From contig NZ_CP129235.1 in NCBI RefSeq assembly GCF_030413635.1, forward strand, positions 124,001 through 188,000: 64,000 nt of DNA. Direction: 5' to 3'. This document shows, piece after piece, positions 27,675 through 36,805 of this stretch; within the stretch, counting starts at the first letter, position 1; every line of letters begins with the position of its first letter. Position numbers and translations under genes: made by a program. Under the pieces are notes generated by a model that saw only the letters and a list, made by a program, of their open reading frames with translations, was not told where the DNA came from and ran no database searches. Source of the stretch: Planococcus shenhongbingii. Its GTDB lineage: Bacteria > Bacillota > Bacilli > Bacillales_A > Planococcaceae.

Positions 27675-28078
27675 TCCCCGGCGCCGGGCGCAGTTAGTTG
27701 CCTCCATGTGGCTTTAAGGAGCACCGGAGATATGAATTTTCGAGAGCTGCAAAAGCAAACAAGGCTTATTATATGAAGTCCGGTGCCGAGTGCATAAAGT
27801 GCATTTAAGCACTGGAAATAGTATAATGGGTTTCGTGGAAGCATCTGTGTAACGGGTTTGGAACTCATCCAAGGCAGTCCGGACGGTCGAGGAAACATGA
27901 GTCAGACTGGATAAACCGGATTACCCCCTCTCCGCATTTTGCGGGCAGTGGAACTCGGAGCCTGTCTTTCGAATGTCACTCATGCATTCCTGGTGAATGA
28001 ATATAATACAACTATTCAATCAGCAAATACTGTTTGAAGATGAGAACCTGATTTGTATACAGAAGGGAGACTGGGTCG
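27675..28078. other. Structured 404-bp gene-free region between adk and infA
   Basis: No convincing gene. Immediately after adk is the palindrome ccggcgccgg. An inverted repeat gcaccgga (27721-27728) / tccggtgc (27779-27786) encloses a 14-codon ORF (27732-27776, MNFRELQKQTRLII) with AAGGAG 10 nt upstream. A small hairpin agtgc/gcact (27798-27813) follows. Two perfect TATAAT hexamers (27822-27827 and 28002-28007) lack good -35 partners. The interval 27840-28000 is GC-richer with short inverted repeats such as actcat/atgagt (27863-27868, 27897-27902). In B. subtilis, map and a KOW-domain gene occupy this place; I could not find remnants of either. Confidence 0.6.
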
Positions 28079-28297
28079 ATGGCGAAAGACGATGTAATTG
28101 AAATTGAAGGAACAGTCGTTGAGACTTTGCCTAACGCGATGTTTAAAGTGGAATTGGAGAACGGCCATACGATTCTTGCACATGTATCAGGCAAGATTCG
28201 CATGCACTTCATCCGCATTCTGCCAGGAGATAAAGTAACAGTGGAACTTTCTCCTTACGATTTAACACGCGGTCGTATCACATACCGTTTTAAATAA
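28079..28297 (+). CDS. infA: Translation initiation factor IF-1
   Basis: IF-1 of 72 residues, an OB-fold protein blocking the A site during initiation. [20 protein letters not shown] and [19 protein letters not shown] are conserved. GAAGGGAG lies upstream of the ATG. It follows a 404-bp region that may supply its own leader. Confidence 0.98.
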   Translation: MAKDDVIEIEGTVVETLPNAMFKVELENGHTILAHVSGKIRMHFIRILPGDKVTVELSPYDLTRGRITYRFK

Positions 28298-28334
28298 TCT
28301 TTTGCACTCCGGACTACTAAGGAGGTTGGGTTAG

Positions 28335-28448
<114 letters not shown>

Positions 28449-28471
28449 TATGAAGGAGGTGCATCATACAC

Positions 28472-28837
28472 ATGGCACGTATTGCTGGTGTTGACATTCC
28501 GCGCGACAAACGCGTTGTTATTTCATTAACTTACATTTTTGGTGTTGGTAAAACTACTGCTCAGAAAGTACTTGCTTCTGCTGGTATCTCTGAAGATACT
28601 CGCGTCCGCGATCTTACTGAAGACGAGTTGAACAATATCCGTGAACAATTAGACCAATACAAAATCGAAGGTGACCTTCGCCGTGAAGTATCTATGAACA
28701 TCAAACGCTTGATGGAAATTGCTAGCTTCCGGGGAATCCGCCACCGTCGTGGACTGCCTGTACGCGGTCAAAATACGAAGAACAATGCGCGTACGCGTAA
28801 AGGTCCTCGTAAAACAGTTGCGAACAAGAAAAAATAA
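28472..28837 (+). CDS. rpsM: 30S ribosomal protein S13
   Basis: S13 of 121 residues, forming bridge B1 and touching P-site tRNA. Begins [20 protein letters not shown]; the C-terminal tail has [28 protein letters not shown] is upstream. Confidence 0.98.
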   Translation: MARIAGVDIPRDKRVVISLTYIFGVGKTTAQKVLASAGISEDTRVRDLTEDELNNIREQLDQYKIEGDLRREVSMNIKRLMEIASFRGIRHRRGLPVRGQNTKNNARTRKGPRKTVANKKK

Positions 28838-28844
28838 TCAGTAA

Positions 28845-29252
<408 letters not shown>

Positions 29253-29383
29253 TCGTTAATCTGAATAGGATTTTTGAACATCACGACTTACTGAATGTGT
29301 TCCGAATTGTAGCGAAAGTCTGTGACTATCGAATTCTTGATGAAACGAAAAAAACACCGACGTTTTGAAGGAGGGTAAAATGA

Positions 29384-30328
29384 ATGCTCGAAATAGAAAA
29401 ACCGAAAATTGAAACGGTCGAGATCGACAACAATTCCAAGTTTGGAAAATTTGTTGTTGAACCGCTTGAACGTGGATATGGAACCACTTTAGGGAACTCC
29501 TTACGTCGAATCTTACTTTCATCTTTACCAGGCGCTGCTGTTACTTCGATTCAAATTGACGGTGTATTACACGAATTCTCCACTGTTGAAGGTGTAGAAG
29601 AAGATGTGGCCTCTATCATTTTGAATATTAAGAAACTGGCTCTGAAGATTTACTCTGACGAAGAAAAAGTCATTGAAATTGATGTCAAAGGTGATGGAAC
29701 GGTTACGGCTGCAGATATCACGCACGATAGTGACGTTGAAATTCTGAATCCGGATTTATATATTGCAACAATCGCTAAAGGCGGCCACCTCCGTATGCGC
29801 ATGTATGCGAATAGAGGCCGTGGATATGCACGGGCTGATCAAAACAAACGTGATGATTTGCCAATTGGTGTTATCCCGATTGATTCTATTTATACTCCTG
29901 TTTCACGTGTTAACTTCCAAGTAGAAAATACACGAGTGGGTCAACTCGCTAATTTCGATAAATTATCTCTTGATGTTTGGACAGATGGCAGCATTGGTCC
30001 AAAAGAGGCAATTGCACTTGGTGCTAAAATCTTTACTGAGCATTTAAATATCTTCGTAGGATTGACAGATGAGGCACAAACGGCTGAAATCATGGTTGAA
30101 AAAGAAGAAGACCAAAAAGAAAAAGTTTTAGAGATGACTATCGAAGAACTTGATCTTTCGGTTCGATCTTACAACTGCTTAAAGCGTGCGGGTATCAATA
30201 CGGTACACGAACTGGCAAGCAAGTCGGAAGACGACATGATGAAAGTACGCAACCTCGGACGCAAATCACTTGAAGAGGTTAAAGTGAAGTTAGAAGATCT
30301 AGGGCTAGGGCTTCGCAAAGAAGACTGA
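29384..30328 (+). CDS. rpoA: RNA polymerase alpha subunit
   Basis: Alpha subunit of 314 residues. The N-terminal assembly domain contains [20 protein letters not shown] and [18 protein letters not shown]; a linker near residue 230 leads to the C-terminal domain ([40 protein letters not shown]) that binds UP elements. AAGGAGGG (29368-29375) lies 8 nt before ATG 29384; the ATG at 29380 is in another frame. The 131-bp gap after rpsK holds an imperfect hairpin but no terminator. Confidence 0.98.
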   Translation: MLEIEKPKIETVEIDNNSKFGKFVVEPLERGYGTTLGNSLRRILLSSLPGAAVTSIQIDGVLHEFSTVEGVEEDVASIILNIKKLALKIYSDEEKVIEIDVKGDGTVTAADITHDSDVEILNPDLYIATIAKGGHLRMRMYANRGRGYARADQNKRDDLPIGVIPIDSIYTPVSRVNFQVENTRVGQLANFDKLSLDVWTDGSIGPKEAIALGAKIFTEHLNIFVGLTDEAQTAEIMVEKEEDQKEKVLEMTIEELDLSVRSYNCLKRAGINTVHELASKSEDDMMKVRNLGRKSLEEVKVKLEDLGLGLRKED

Positions 30329-30375
30329 ACACTAGTAATCTGATCCGAACTATTTAACAAAGGAGGGAAACTTCA

Positions 30376-30750
30376 ATGAGAAAGCTTCAACGTACAAGTT
30401 CTCAACGTAAAGCACTATTACGTGACCTTACAACAGACTTAATCGTACATGAGCGCATTCAAACGACTGAAGCTCGTGCGAAAGAAGTGCGTTCAACGGT
30501 AGAAAAAATGATTACGCTTGGCAAACGTGGAGATCTTCACGCACGCCGTAAAGCTGCAGCATATATTCGTCGTGAGCTAGTAACATCTACGGATGCAGAA
30601 GGTAACGAAAACACAATCTTTGCTTTGCAAAAATTGTTTGATGACGTTGCACCACGCTATGCAGAACGCCAAGGCGGTTATACTCGCATCATGAAAATGG
30701 GGCCTCGTCGCGGAGACGGCGCACCAATCGTAATTATTGAATTAGTTTAA
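30376..30750 (+). CDS. rplQ: 50S ribosomal protein L17
   Basis: L17 of 124 residues, near the exit tunnel. [20 protein letters not shown] and [20 protein letters not shown] begin the protein; [20 protein letters not shown] ends it. It is the last gene of the alpha operon and is followed by a terminator. Confidence 0.98.
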   Translation: MRKLQRTSSQRKALLRDLTTDLIVHERIQTTEARAKEVRSTVEKMITLGKRGDLHARRKAAAYIRRELVTSTDAEGNENTIFALQKLFDDVAPRYAERQGGYTRIMKMGPRRGDGAPIVIIELV

Positions 30751-30756
30751 TCACTT

Positions 30757-30783
30757 GAAGAGGGTAAACACCCTCTTCTTTTA
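30757..30783 (+). terminator. Terminator of the alpha operon
   Basis: Stem gaagagggt / accctcttc (9 bp), 4-nt loop, then TTTT. Confidence 0.85.
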
Positions 30784-30854
30784 GCATCACGATTTATACG
30801 ACAATATATGAAAAGCTGAGTGTTATGATGAGCGAGCCTTTACTGGCGGCGTCT

Positions 30855-30953
30855 TGTCTAGCTCTACGCACCTCATTCAACTCCGGCTTAAGCAATCGGG
30901 GGAGCCATAGACAGAAAAGCGCATTTCTCTGAATGAGGTGCGCGCTTTTTTTA
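30855..30953 (+). repeat. Degenerate dispersed-repeat remnant forming a terminator hairpin
   Basis: The segment starts TTGTCTAGCTCTACGCACCT and continues with CTCCGGCTTAAGCAATCGG. This resembles the intergenic repeat (TGTCTAGCT...CTCG...TTAAGCC) that is scattered in many Bacillales genomes, as I recall it. Arms cgcacctcattca (30867-30879) and tgaatgaggtgcg (30930-30942) make a 13-bp stem, followed by seven T. A related fragment is at about 35424-35500. Confidence 0.5.
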
Positions 30954-31023
30954 TTTATTTTACATATGCTTATAAAACCGAGTAGAGTAGAGATTAGAGT
31001 TGGATTAGAGGAGGTTAGCTGAG

Positions 31024-31872
31024 ATGAATTCGATTATTATGTCATTTGAAGATGTGACATTTACATATATGCCAGAAGATGAAACGGTAAGACCTGCAGT
31101 AGAAGATCTGTCTTTTACAATTGAAGAAGGACAATGGATTGCTCTGGTTGGTCACAATGGCTCTGGAAAATCGACAATTGCCAAGTTAATGAACGGGTTG
31201 TTGTTTCCCGGGAAAGGCAAAGTTGAAGCGATGGGCCAAACGATGTCGGAAGAAAGTCTATGGAGTATCCGTTCTCAGATGGGAATGGTATTCCAGAATC
31301 CTGACAACCAGTTTGTAGGCGCAACTGTCCAGGATGACGTAGCTTTTGCCTTAGAGAATAATGGAGTGCCGCACGAGGAAATGGTGGTTCGCGTCAAAGA
31401 GTCTCTGCGCCAAGTAAAGATGGAAGATTATTTGGATCATGAGCCACACCATCTTTCCGGCGGACAAAAGCAGCGAGTAGCGATAGCAGGTGCCTTGGCG
31501 TTAAGGCCGAGGCTTCTAATTCTGGATGAAGCGACTTCGATGCTTGATCCGCAGGGACGCATGGAAGTTATAGAAACGATCCGTGAATTGCGGGAAGAAA
31601 CAGGTCTAACGGTTATTTCGATTACTCACGATTTGGAAGAAGCTGCGCTTGCAGACCGCATCATTGTGATGAATGCAGGACATAAGCATAAAGAAGGTAC
31701 GCCGGAAGAAGTATTTTTAACTGGCAACGAATTAACAAAGCTCGGCTTGGATTTGCCTTTTGCGATGCGCATGACGCATTTGCTGAGAGAAGCAGGAATT
31801 CAAGTTCATGGAGAACATATGACAGAAGACGAGCTAGTGGAGGATTTATGGACATTTTACTCCGAGAAGTAG
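31024..31872 (+). CDS. ecfA1: Energy-coupling factor transporter ATPase EcfA1
   Basis: ABC ATPase of 282 residues of the ECF vitamin/metal transporter module. Walker A GHNGSGKST (43-51), Q-loop FQNPDNQF, signature LSGGQKQR, Walker B LLILDEATSMLD, and H-loop SITHDLEEA. The C-terminal extension ends ELVEDLWTFYSEK. AGGAGG lies 9 nt before the ATG; TTTACA (30959-30964) and TAGAGT (30983-30988) with an 18-bp spacer could be its promoter. The end overlaps ecfA2 by 25 bp. Confidence 0.96.
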   Translation: MNSIIMSFEDVTFTYMPEDETVRPAVEDLSFTIEEGQWIALVGHNGSGKSTIAKLMNGLLFPGKGKVEAMGQTMSEESLWSIRSQMGMVFQNPDNQFVGATVQDDVAFALENNGVPHEEMVVRVKESLRQVKMEDYLDHEPHHLSGGQKQRVAIAGALALRPRLLILDEATSMLDPQGRMEVIETIRELREETGLTVISITHDLEEAALADRIIVMNAGHKHKEGTPEEVFLTGNELTKLGLDLPFAMRMTHLLREAGIQVHGEHMTEDELVEDLWTFYSEK

Positions 31873-32720
31873 GATACAGTTATGCAGTTAATACGCCTTT
31901 TGAGAAAAGAGCCTTGCATGATGTCAGTTTGCATATTCCGTCAGGCTCATATACAGCGATCATTGGCCATACGGGGTCTGGAAAATCAACCGTCTTGCAG
32001 CATTTGAATGCTTTGTTAAAACCGACTGAAGGGTCCGTTGTCATCGGGGAACAGCAGATTGAAGCGAAGACAAAAGCTAAAAATCTACGTGGAATCCGTC
32101 GGCAAGTAGGCATCGTTTTTCAGTTTCCAGAGCAGCAGTTGTTTGACGAAACCGTTTTGAAGGATATCATGTTTGGTCCATTGAATTACGGCGTTTCTGA
32201 AGAAGAAGCAAGCCGACGCGCTCATGAATTGGTCGAACAGCTTGGTTTGCCGCCGGAAGTATTGCAGAAATCGCCATTTGATTTATCAGGAGGGCAAATG
32301 CGCCGTGTCGCAATTGCGGGTGTACTGGCCATGGATCCTGAAGTTCTGGTACTTGATGAACCGACTGCCGGTCTGGATCCTAAAGGACGCCGGGAGATTA
32401 TGGACCTGTTTCATCAGCTTCATATACAAAAAGGTTTAACGACGGTGCTCGTTACTCATAGCATGGAAGACGCAGCCCGCTACGCAGACCAAGTGGCTAT
32501 CATGCACAATGGGAAATGTGTAGCGACGGGAGAGCCTAGAGATATTTTTGCCAATGAAGAACAATTACTGGACTATCGCTTAGAGCCGCCCCGTACGGTC
32601 CGGCTTCAGCGGAAATTCGAAGAAAAGATGGGCATTAAACTGGACGGGATTTCCCTGACAGAAGAAGCGTTGGCAAAAAACTTGGCGCTGGCGCTTTCGG
32701 AAGGGCGTGAATCCGAATGA
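31848..32720 (+). CDS. ecfA2: Energy-coupling factor transporter ATPase EcfA2
   Basis: Second ECF ATPase, 290 residues, which pairs with EcfA1 to drive EcfT and interchangeable S components. Walker A GHTGSGKST (40-48), FQFPEQQLF, LSGGQMRR, VLVLDEPTAGLDPKG and VTHSMEDAA. It starts inside ecfA1 and ends with a 4-bp ATGA overlap with ecfT, so all three are coupled. Confidence 0.96.
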   Translation: MDILLREVGYSYAVNTPFEKRALHDVSLHIPSGSYTAIIGHTGSGKSTVLQHLNALLKPTEGSVVIGEQQIEAKTKAKNLRGIRRQVGIVFQFPEQQLFDETVLKDIMFGPLNYGVSEEEASRRAHELVEQLGLPPEVLQKSPFDLSGGQMRRVAIAGVLAMDPEVLVLDEPTAGLDPKGRREIMDLFHQLHIQKGLTTVLVTHSMEDAARYADQVAIMHNGKCVATGEPRDIFANEEQLLDYRLEPPRTVRLQRKFEEKMGIKLDGISLTEEALAKNLALALSEGRESE

Positions 32721-33514
32721 TGGAAAAAATGATTTTTGGCCGCTTTATACCAGGAGATTCGTTTATCCATCGACTGGACCCTCGAGCAAAAATCCTATTC
32801 GTCTTTATTTTTATTGGAATCGTCTTTGTGGCGAATAATACTTTAACTTATCTTGTTTTATTGTCATTCACGTTTTTTATCGTGTTTTTATCAAAGATTC
32901 GCTTATACTTCCTTGTAAATGGGTTAAAGCCGGTCTTCATTTTATTGATATTTACATTCCTCCTGCACATTTTCTTTACAAAAGAAGGGGAAATCTTACT
33001 TGATTTTGGCTTTATTGAAATTTATGAGGAAGGTTTGCGGCAAGGGATTTTTATTTCCATCCGGTTTTTGGTGCTGGTGTTCATTACCAGTATTTTAACG
33101 CTCACAACTTCACCGATATCAATTACGGATGGCATTGAGGTACTGCTTGGTCCATTTAAGCGGTTTAAGCTTCCGGTCCATGAGTTGGCGCTGATGATGT
33201 CCATTTCGCTGCGATTCATCCCGACGTTAATGGATGAAACGGGCAAGATTTTAAAAGCGCAAATGGCGAGAGGATCGGATATTGGCTCAGGTCCAGTAAA
33301 AGAACGCATCAAGGCGGTAGTGCCGCTATTGATCCCGTTGTTCGTCAGCGCCTTTAAGCGAGCCGAAGACTTGGCAACGGCGATGGAAGTCCGGGGATAC
33401 CGCGGCGGTGCCGGCAGAACGCGATACCGCCAGCTAGATTGGCGGATGAAAGATACACTGAGCTTAATGCTGCTGGTCGGATTAACGGCAGTGCTCTGGT
33501 ATTTCCGCACGTAA
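32717..33514 (+). CDS. ecfT: Energy-coupling factor transporter transmembrane protein EcfT
   Basis: Membrane scaffold of 265 residues with several hydrophobic segments (residues 24-60, 70-90, 110-135, 245-262). Two ARG-type coupling motifs are expected; MARGSDIGSG and AMEVRGYRGG fit these. PGDSFIHRLDPRAKILFVFI begins the protein. Start ATG 32717 overlaps the ecfA2 stop; ATG 32720 is an alternative. Confidence 0.95.
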   Translation: MMEKMIFGRFIPGDSFIHRLDPRAKILFVFIFIGIVFVANNTLTYLVLLSFTFFIVFLSKIRLYFLVNGLKPVFILLIFTFLLHIFFTKEGEILLDFGFIEIYEEGLRQGIFISIRFLVLVFITSILTLTTSPISITDGIEVLLGPFKRFKLPVHELALMMSISLRFIPTLMDETGKILKAQMARGSDIGSGPVKERIKAVVPLLIPLFVSAFKRAEDLATAMEVRGYRGGAGRTRYRQLDWRMKDTLSLMLLVGLTAVLWYFRT

Positions 33515-33525
33515 GGAGAGAATGT

Positions 33526-34269
33526 ATGAAACGATATAAAGCGAAAATTGCTTACGATGGTTCTGGATTTGCAGGATATCAGATCCAACCTGATTCACGT
33601 ACTGTTCAGCAGGAATTGTTGACGGTGTTAAAGAGAATCCATAAAGGCGAAGCCATTCAAGTGGTGGCGAGCGGCCGCACCGATGCGAAAGTGCATGCTA
33701 CAGGACAGGTGATCCATTTTGACAGTCCGCTTGATATTCCGTTGAACGGTTGGCTGAAAGCGCTCAATGTGCTTCTGCCTGAAGATATCCGGGTACATGA
33801 TATTGAAGAAACGGACCCCGCATTTCATGCCAGGTATCATACCAGCGGAAAAACCTATCGCTATAAATGGAACCGCAGCAAAGTCATCAGCCCATTTACG
33901 CGGAACTATCTGGTACATGTAAAGCAGCTGCCGGATGTTGCTCAAATGAGGATTGCTTCAAAAGCGATTCTTGGTACGCATGATTTTTCAAGTTTTTGTG
34001 CAGCGAATACTGGAGTAGTGGATAAAGTCCGGACAATCCGTCACTTGGAGTTTGAAGAGCATGGCGAAGAACTGCATATGGTCATTGAAGGCTCCGGGTT
34101 TTTGTATAATATGGTCCGCATTATTGCCGGCACTTTGATGGAAGTGGGAATCGGCAGAAGAGACGCTTCAGAGCTGGCGGAAATTGTTGGAGCGGCGGAC
34201 CGGAGCAGAGCCGGGAAAACGGCAGCTGCACATGGTTTATACCTGGAAAATGTGGAGTACGAAAGCTGA
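33526..34269 (+). CDS. truA: tRNA pseudouridine(38-40) synthase
   Basis: TruA of 247 residues, modifying U38-U40 of the tRNA anticodon stem-loop. Starts KRYKAKIAYDGSGFAGYQIQ; catalytic Asp53 is in ASGRTDAKVHATGQ; GSGFLYNMVRIIAGTLMEVG is conserved. ATG 33526 is preceded by AAGGAGAG (33513-33520); the frame is open to 33439 in ecfT but that part is not TruA-like. Confidence 0.96.
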   Translation: MKRYKAKIAYDGSGFAGYQIQPDSRTVQQELLTVLKRIHKGEAIQVVASGRTDAKVHATGQVIHFDSPLDIPLNGWLKALNVLLPEDIRVHDIEETDPAFHARYHTSGKTYRYKWNRSKVISPFTRNYLVHVKQLPDVAQMRIASKAILGTHDFSSFCAANTGVVDKVRTIRHLEFEEHGEELHMVIEGSGFLYNMVRIIAGTLMEVGIGRRDASELAEIVGAADRSRAGKTAAAHGLYLENVEYES

Positions 34270-34301
34270 AGCAACTTTTCCAGGTGTTTTTGGAAAAACC
34301 C

Positions 34302-34330
34302 TTGACTTTAGACACCATTCGTTATATGAT
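34302..34330 (+). promoter_or_regulatory. Promoter of rplM-rpsI
   Basis: TTGACT (34302-34307), 17-bp spacer, TATGAT (34325-34330). Predicted transcripts carry a leader of about 145 nt. Confidence 0.75.
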
Positions 34331-34336
34331 GATGTA

Positions 34337-34482
34337 TGGTATTTTCATTACCCCCACGATATGCCCCGGAAGGTTATTAGTGTTAAGGGATAACGAAAAA
34401 ACGGAACAACGGAACGAACATGCAACAAAGGAACAAAGGAACATGATTATAAAAGAGATGATATTTTAGGAGGACAATATAC
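34337..34482 (+). promoter_or_regulatory. Leader of rplM, putative L13-leader RNA
   Basis: This untranslated region contains a pyrimidine and GGAA-rich first half (CCCCCACGATATGCCCCGGA, then a gttat...ataac stem), consistent with the L13 leader described in Bacillales. The second half holds short tandem repeats, AACGGAAC twice and AAAGGAAC twice. Two mini-ORFs with an ATGA junction (MQQRNKGT, then MIIKEMIF) run up to the AGGAGG of rplM. Assignment to the known leader family is by position and recall. Confidence 0.5.
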
Positions 34483-34920
34483 ATGCGTACAACATTCATG
34501 GCTAAAGGTCACGAAGTAGAGCGTAAATGGTTGGTTGTCGATGCAGAAGGGCAAACTCTTGGTCGTTTGGCTTCTGAAGTCGCTTCAATCCTACGCGGTA
34601 AATACAAACCAACATTCACACCAAACGTTGACACAGGTGACCACGTGATCATCATCAACGCTGAAAAGATTCACCTTACTGGTAACAAATTAGCTGACAA
34701 AATTTACTACCGCCACACTCAATACACAGGTGGTTTGAAACAACGTACAGCTCTTGAAATGCGTACAAAATACCCGACAAAAATGCTTGAATTGGCTATT
34801 AAAGGGATGCTTCCTAAAAACACTTTAGGTCGTCAACAGTTCAAAAAATTACACGTTTATGCTGGATCAGAACATAACCACCAAGCACAACAACCAGAAG
34901 CTTATACACTTCGCGGATAA
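34483..34920 (+). CDS. rplM: 50S ribosomal protein L13
   Basis: L13 of 145 residues, an early 50S assembly protein. The Bacillales-type N-terminus [20 protein letters not shown] is present; [20 protein letters not shown] and [20 protein letters not shown] follow. AGGAGG is 8 nt upstream of the first ATG; Met6 is a weaker alternative. Confidence 0.97.
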   Translation: MRTTFMAKGHEVERKWLVVDAEGQTLGRLASEVASILRGKYKPTFTPNVDTGDHVIIINAEKIHLTGNKLADKIYYRHTQYTGGLKQRTALEMRTKYPTKMLELAIKGMLPKNTLGRQQFKKLHVYAGSEHNHQAQQPEAYTLRG

Positions 34921-34949
34921 TAATTAGTAAATAAGAGGAGGATACACCT

Positions 34950-35342
34950 TTGGCACAAGTTCAATATATTGGTACAGGTCGCCGTAAAAACTCTACAGCT
35001 CGCGTACGTTTAGTACCAGGAGACGGCACAATTACAATCAACAACCGTGACGTATCGGATTACGTTCCATACGAAACACTTGAACAAATCATCAAACAAC
35101 CACTAGTAACTACTGAAACTCTAGGTAGCTATGACGTACTTGTAAACGTAAGAGGCGGAGGCTTTACAGGTCAAGCTGGAGCAGTACGCCACGGAATTGC
35201 ACGCGCTCTACTTACTGTAGATCCTGCTTTCCGTGCTGCTTTGAAATCAGCTGGATTCTTAACTCGTGACCCACGTATGAAAGAACGTAAGAAACCAGGT
35301 CTTCGTTCAGCTCGTCGTGCACCTCAGTTCTCAAAACGTTAA
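34950..35342 (+). CDS. rpsI: 30S ribosomal protein S9
   Basis: S9 of 130 residues, whose C-terminal tail ending in FSKR contacts P-site tRNA. Sequence [20 protein letters not shown] and [18 protein letters not shown]. The start codon is TTG 34950, 8 nt after AGAGGAGG (34934-34941); there is no closer ATG. Confidence 0.97.
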   Translation: MAQVQYIGTGRRKNSTARVRLVPGDGTITINNRDVSDYVPYETLEQIIKQPLVTTETLGSYDVLVNVRGGGFTGQAGAVRHGIARALLTVDPAFRAALKSAGFLTRDPRMKERKKPGLRSARRAPQFSKR

Positions 35343-35350
35343 TTTTACAG

Positions 35351-35388
35351 AAACCCCTTTTCTCTCTGGAGAAAAGGGGTTTTGTTTG
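35351..35388 (+). terminator. Terminator of rplM-rpsI
   Basis: Stem aaaccccttttctc / gagaaaaggggttt (14 bp), loop tctg, then T-rich tail. Confidence 0.95.
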
Positions 35389-35423
35389 TTTATACGGCTT
35401 TGAAATGGAGCAAGCCCTTCCGC

Positions 35424-35500
35424 TTTTCTTCAGGTCCAGCTGCAGGAGCCAGCTTCTCGGATCGTAAGCCAACCCAGCTGTGTGGCAAAAAGCGTTTTCT
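35424..35500. repeat. Second degenerate dispersed-repeat fragment
   Basis: Contains CTTCCGCTTTTCTTCAGGTC, then CAGCTGCAGGAGCC, CTCGGATCGTAAGCCAACC and AGCTGTGTGGCAAAAAGCG. This pattern matches the Bacillales intergenic repeat (GTCCAGCT...CTCGG.TCGTAAGCC) as I recall it and shares the GTC(T/C)AGCT, TAAGC and CTTTTC words with 30855-30953. It fills the space where B. subtilis has ybaJ, ybaK and cwlD. Confidence 0.5.
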
Positions 35501-35579
35501 ATAAAAGACAGAATAGATTTAAAATGAAAATGTCTATGTTATACTTTAGGGTGAGCAAAAGTGATAGGGAGTGTAGGAT

Positions 35580-36641
35580 ATGTTAACTGAAATTCAAGTT
35601 CGCGAAGTACTCGGAGAGTTACAAGATCCGTTTTTACATAGATCGCTGACGGAAACAAACGGCATAACGTCTGTGAAAATAAAAGAAGAAAAAAATCACG
35701 TGAGTGTTAAATTGGCGATTGCAAAAACCAATACACCTGAACAAATGCAATTGCAAATGAAAGTGGTTGATGTGCTGAAAGGAGCGGGAGCAGACTCTGT
35801 CGGCATCCGTTTTGAAGAACTGGCACCGGAGACGCTAGCTCAGTTCCGCGGAACAGCAAGCGAATCGGAAGCGCAGGACTTGCTTTCACCCTTGAACAAA
35901 GTAGAATTCATTTCGATTGCGAGCGGAAAAGGCGGCGTCGGAAAATCAACGGTTTCCGTTAACTTGGCGATTGCACTAGCGCGCCTTGGCAAGAAAGTCG
36001 GCTTGATTGATGCTGACATTTACGGTTTTAGTGTTCCGGATATGATGGGTATTGATAAAGTCCCTGTAGTCCGTGGAGAAACGATTATTCCGGTAGAGCG
36101 TTTTGGTGTGAAAGTTATTTCGATGGGCTTCTTCGTGGAAGACAATATGCCCGTGGTATGGCGTGGCCCAATGCTAGGAAAAGTTCTGGATCAATTTTTC
36201 CGTGACGTGGAATGGGGAGATCTCGACTATCTACTATTGGACTTGCCACCAGGAACAGGCGATGTAGCATTGGATATCCACCAGATGCTACCGGCATCCA
36301 AAGAGATCGTTGTTACCACTCCGCATCCGACGGCTGCTTTTGTAGCTGCGCGTGCTGGCGCTATGGCGATTCAAACAGACCACGAAGTACTAGGGGTTAT
36401 CGAGAACATGTCTTGGTTTGAGAGCAAAGAAACAGGCAAAAGAGAATATCTATTTGGCCAAGGCGGCGGCCCAAAACTTGCTGAAGAATTGCAAGTGCCT
36501 TTGCTTGGACAAATTCCTTTAGGCCAACCAGATTGGAATGAAGCAGACTTTGCTCCGTCGGTATACTTGGAAGACCATCCAACAGGAAAAATTTATGGTG
36601 AAATTGCGGAACAGATTCTCGCTCAATTCGCTAAAAAATAA
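35580..36641 (+). CDS. salA: Mrp/NBP35-family P-loop ATPase SalA
   Basis: A 353-residue protein with an N-terminal DUF59/MIP18-like domain (1-95) and a ParA/Mrp-type NTPase domain. The deviant Walker A SGKGGVGKST is at 115-124, with DADIYGFSVPDMMG and DYLLLDLPPGTGDVALDIHQ. The C-terminal CPxC of iron-sulfur carrier Mrp proteins is absent; the corresponding stretch reads VIENMSWFESKETGKREY, as in B. subtilis SalA (YbaL), a regulator of scoC. So Fe-S carrier function cannot be assumed. TATACT at 35540-35545 may be the -10. Confidence 0.85.
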   Translation: MLTEIQVREVLGELQDPFLHRSLTETNGITSVKIKEEKNHVSVKLAIAKTNTPEQMQLQMKVVDVLKGAGADSVGIRFEELAPETLAQFRGTASESEAQDLLSPLNKVEFISIASGKGGVGKSTVSVNLAIALARLGKKVGLIDADIYGFSVPDMMGIDKVPVVRGETIIPVERFGVKVISMGFFVEDNMPVVWRGPMLGKVLDQFFRDVEWGDLDYLLLDLPPGTGDVALDIHQMLPASKEIVVTTPHPTAAFVAARAGAMAIQTDHEVLGVIENMSWFESKETGKREYLFGQGGGPKLAEELQVPLLGQIPLGQPDWNEADFAPSVYLEDHPTGKIYGEIAEQILAQFAKK

Positions 36642-36648
36642 AATTAGA

Positions 36649-36685
36649 AGTCCGGAGTCGGAGTCGACTTCCGGGCTTTTCTTTG
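36649..36685 (+). terminator. Terminator after salA
   Basis: Imperfect stem agtccggagtc / gacttccgggct with a short loop and TTTTC tail. Confidence 0.7.
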
Positions 36686-36805
36686 ATATTTGACAAATTG
36701 TCACGACTTTCAAGCATTGTTCACATCAAACTTGTGCGGCCGATGGATTTTTTTATTGCGGGTTGATACAATCTTAAGAGGATTTCAAACAATGGAGGCA
36801 TTAAC

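Noticed and set aside
27840..28000. RNase P RNA, tmRNA or 6S RNA in the adk-infA gap
   Set aside because: The universal segments I know for these RNAs are not present, despite some purine-rich and paired stretches.
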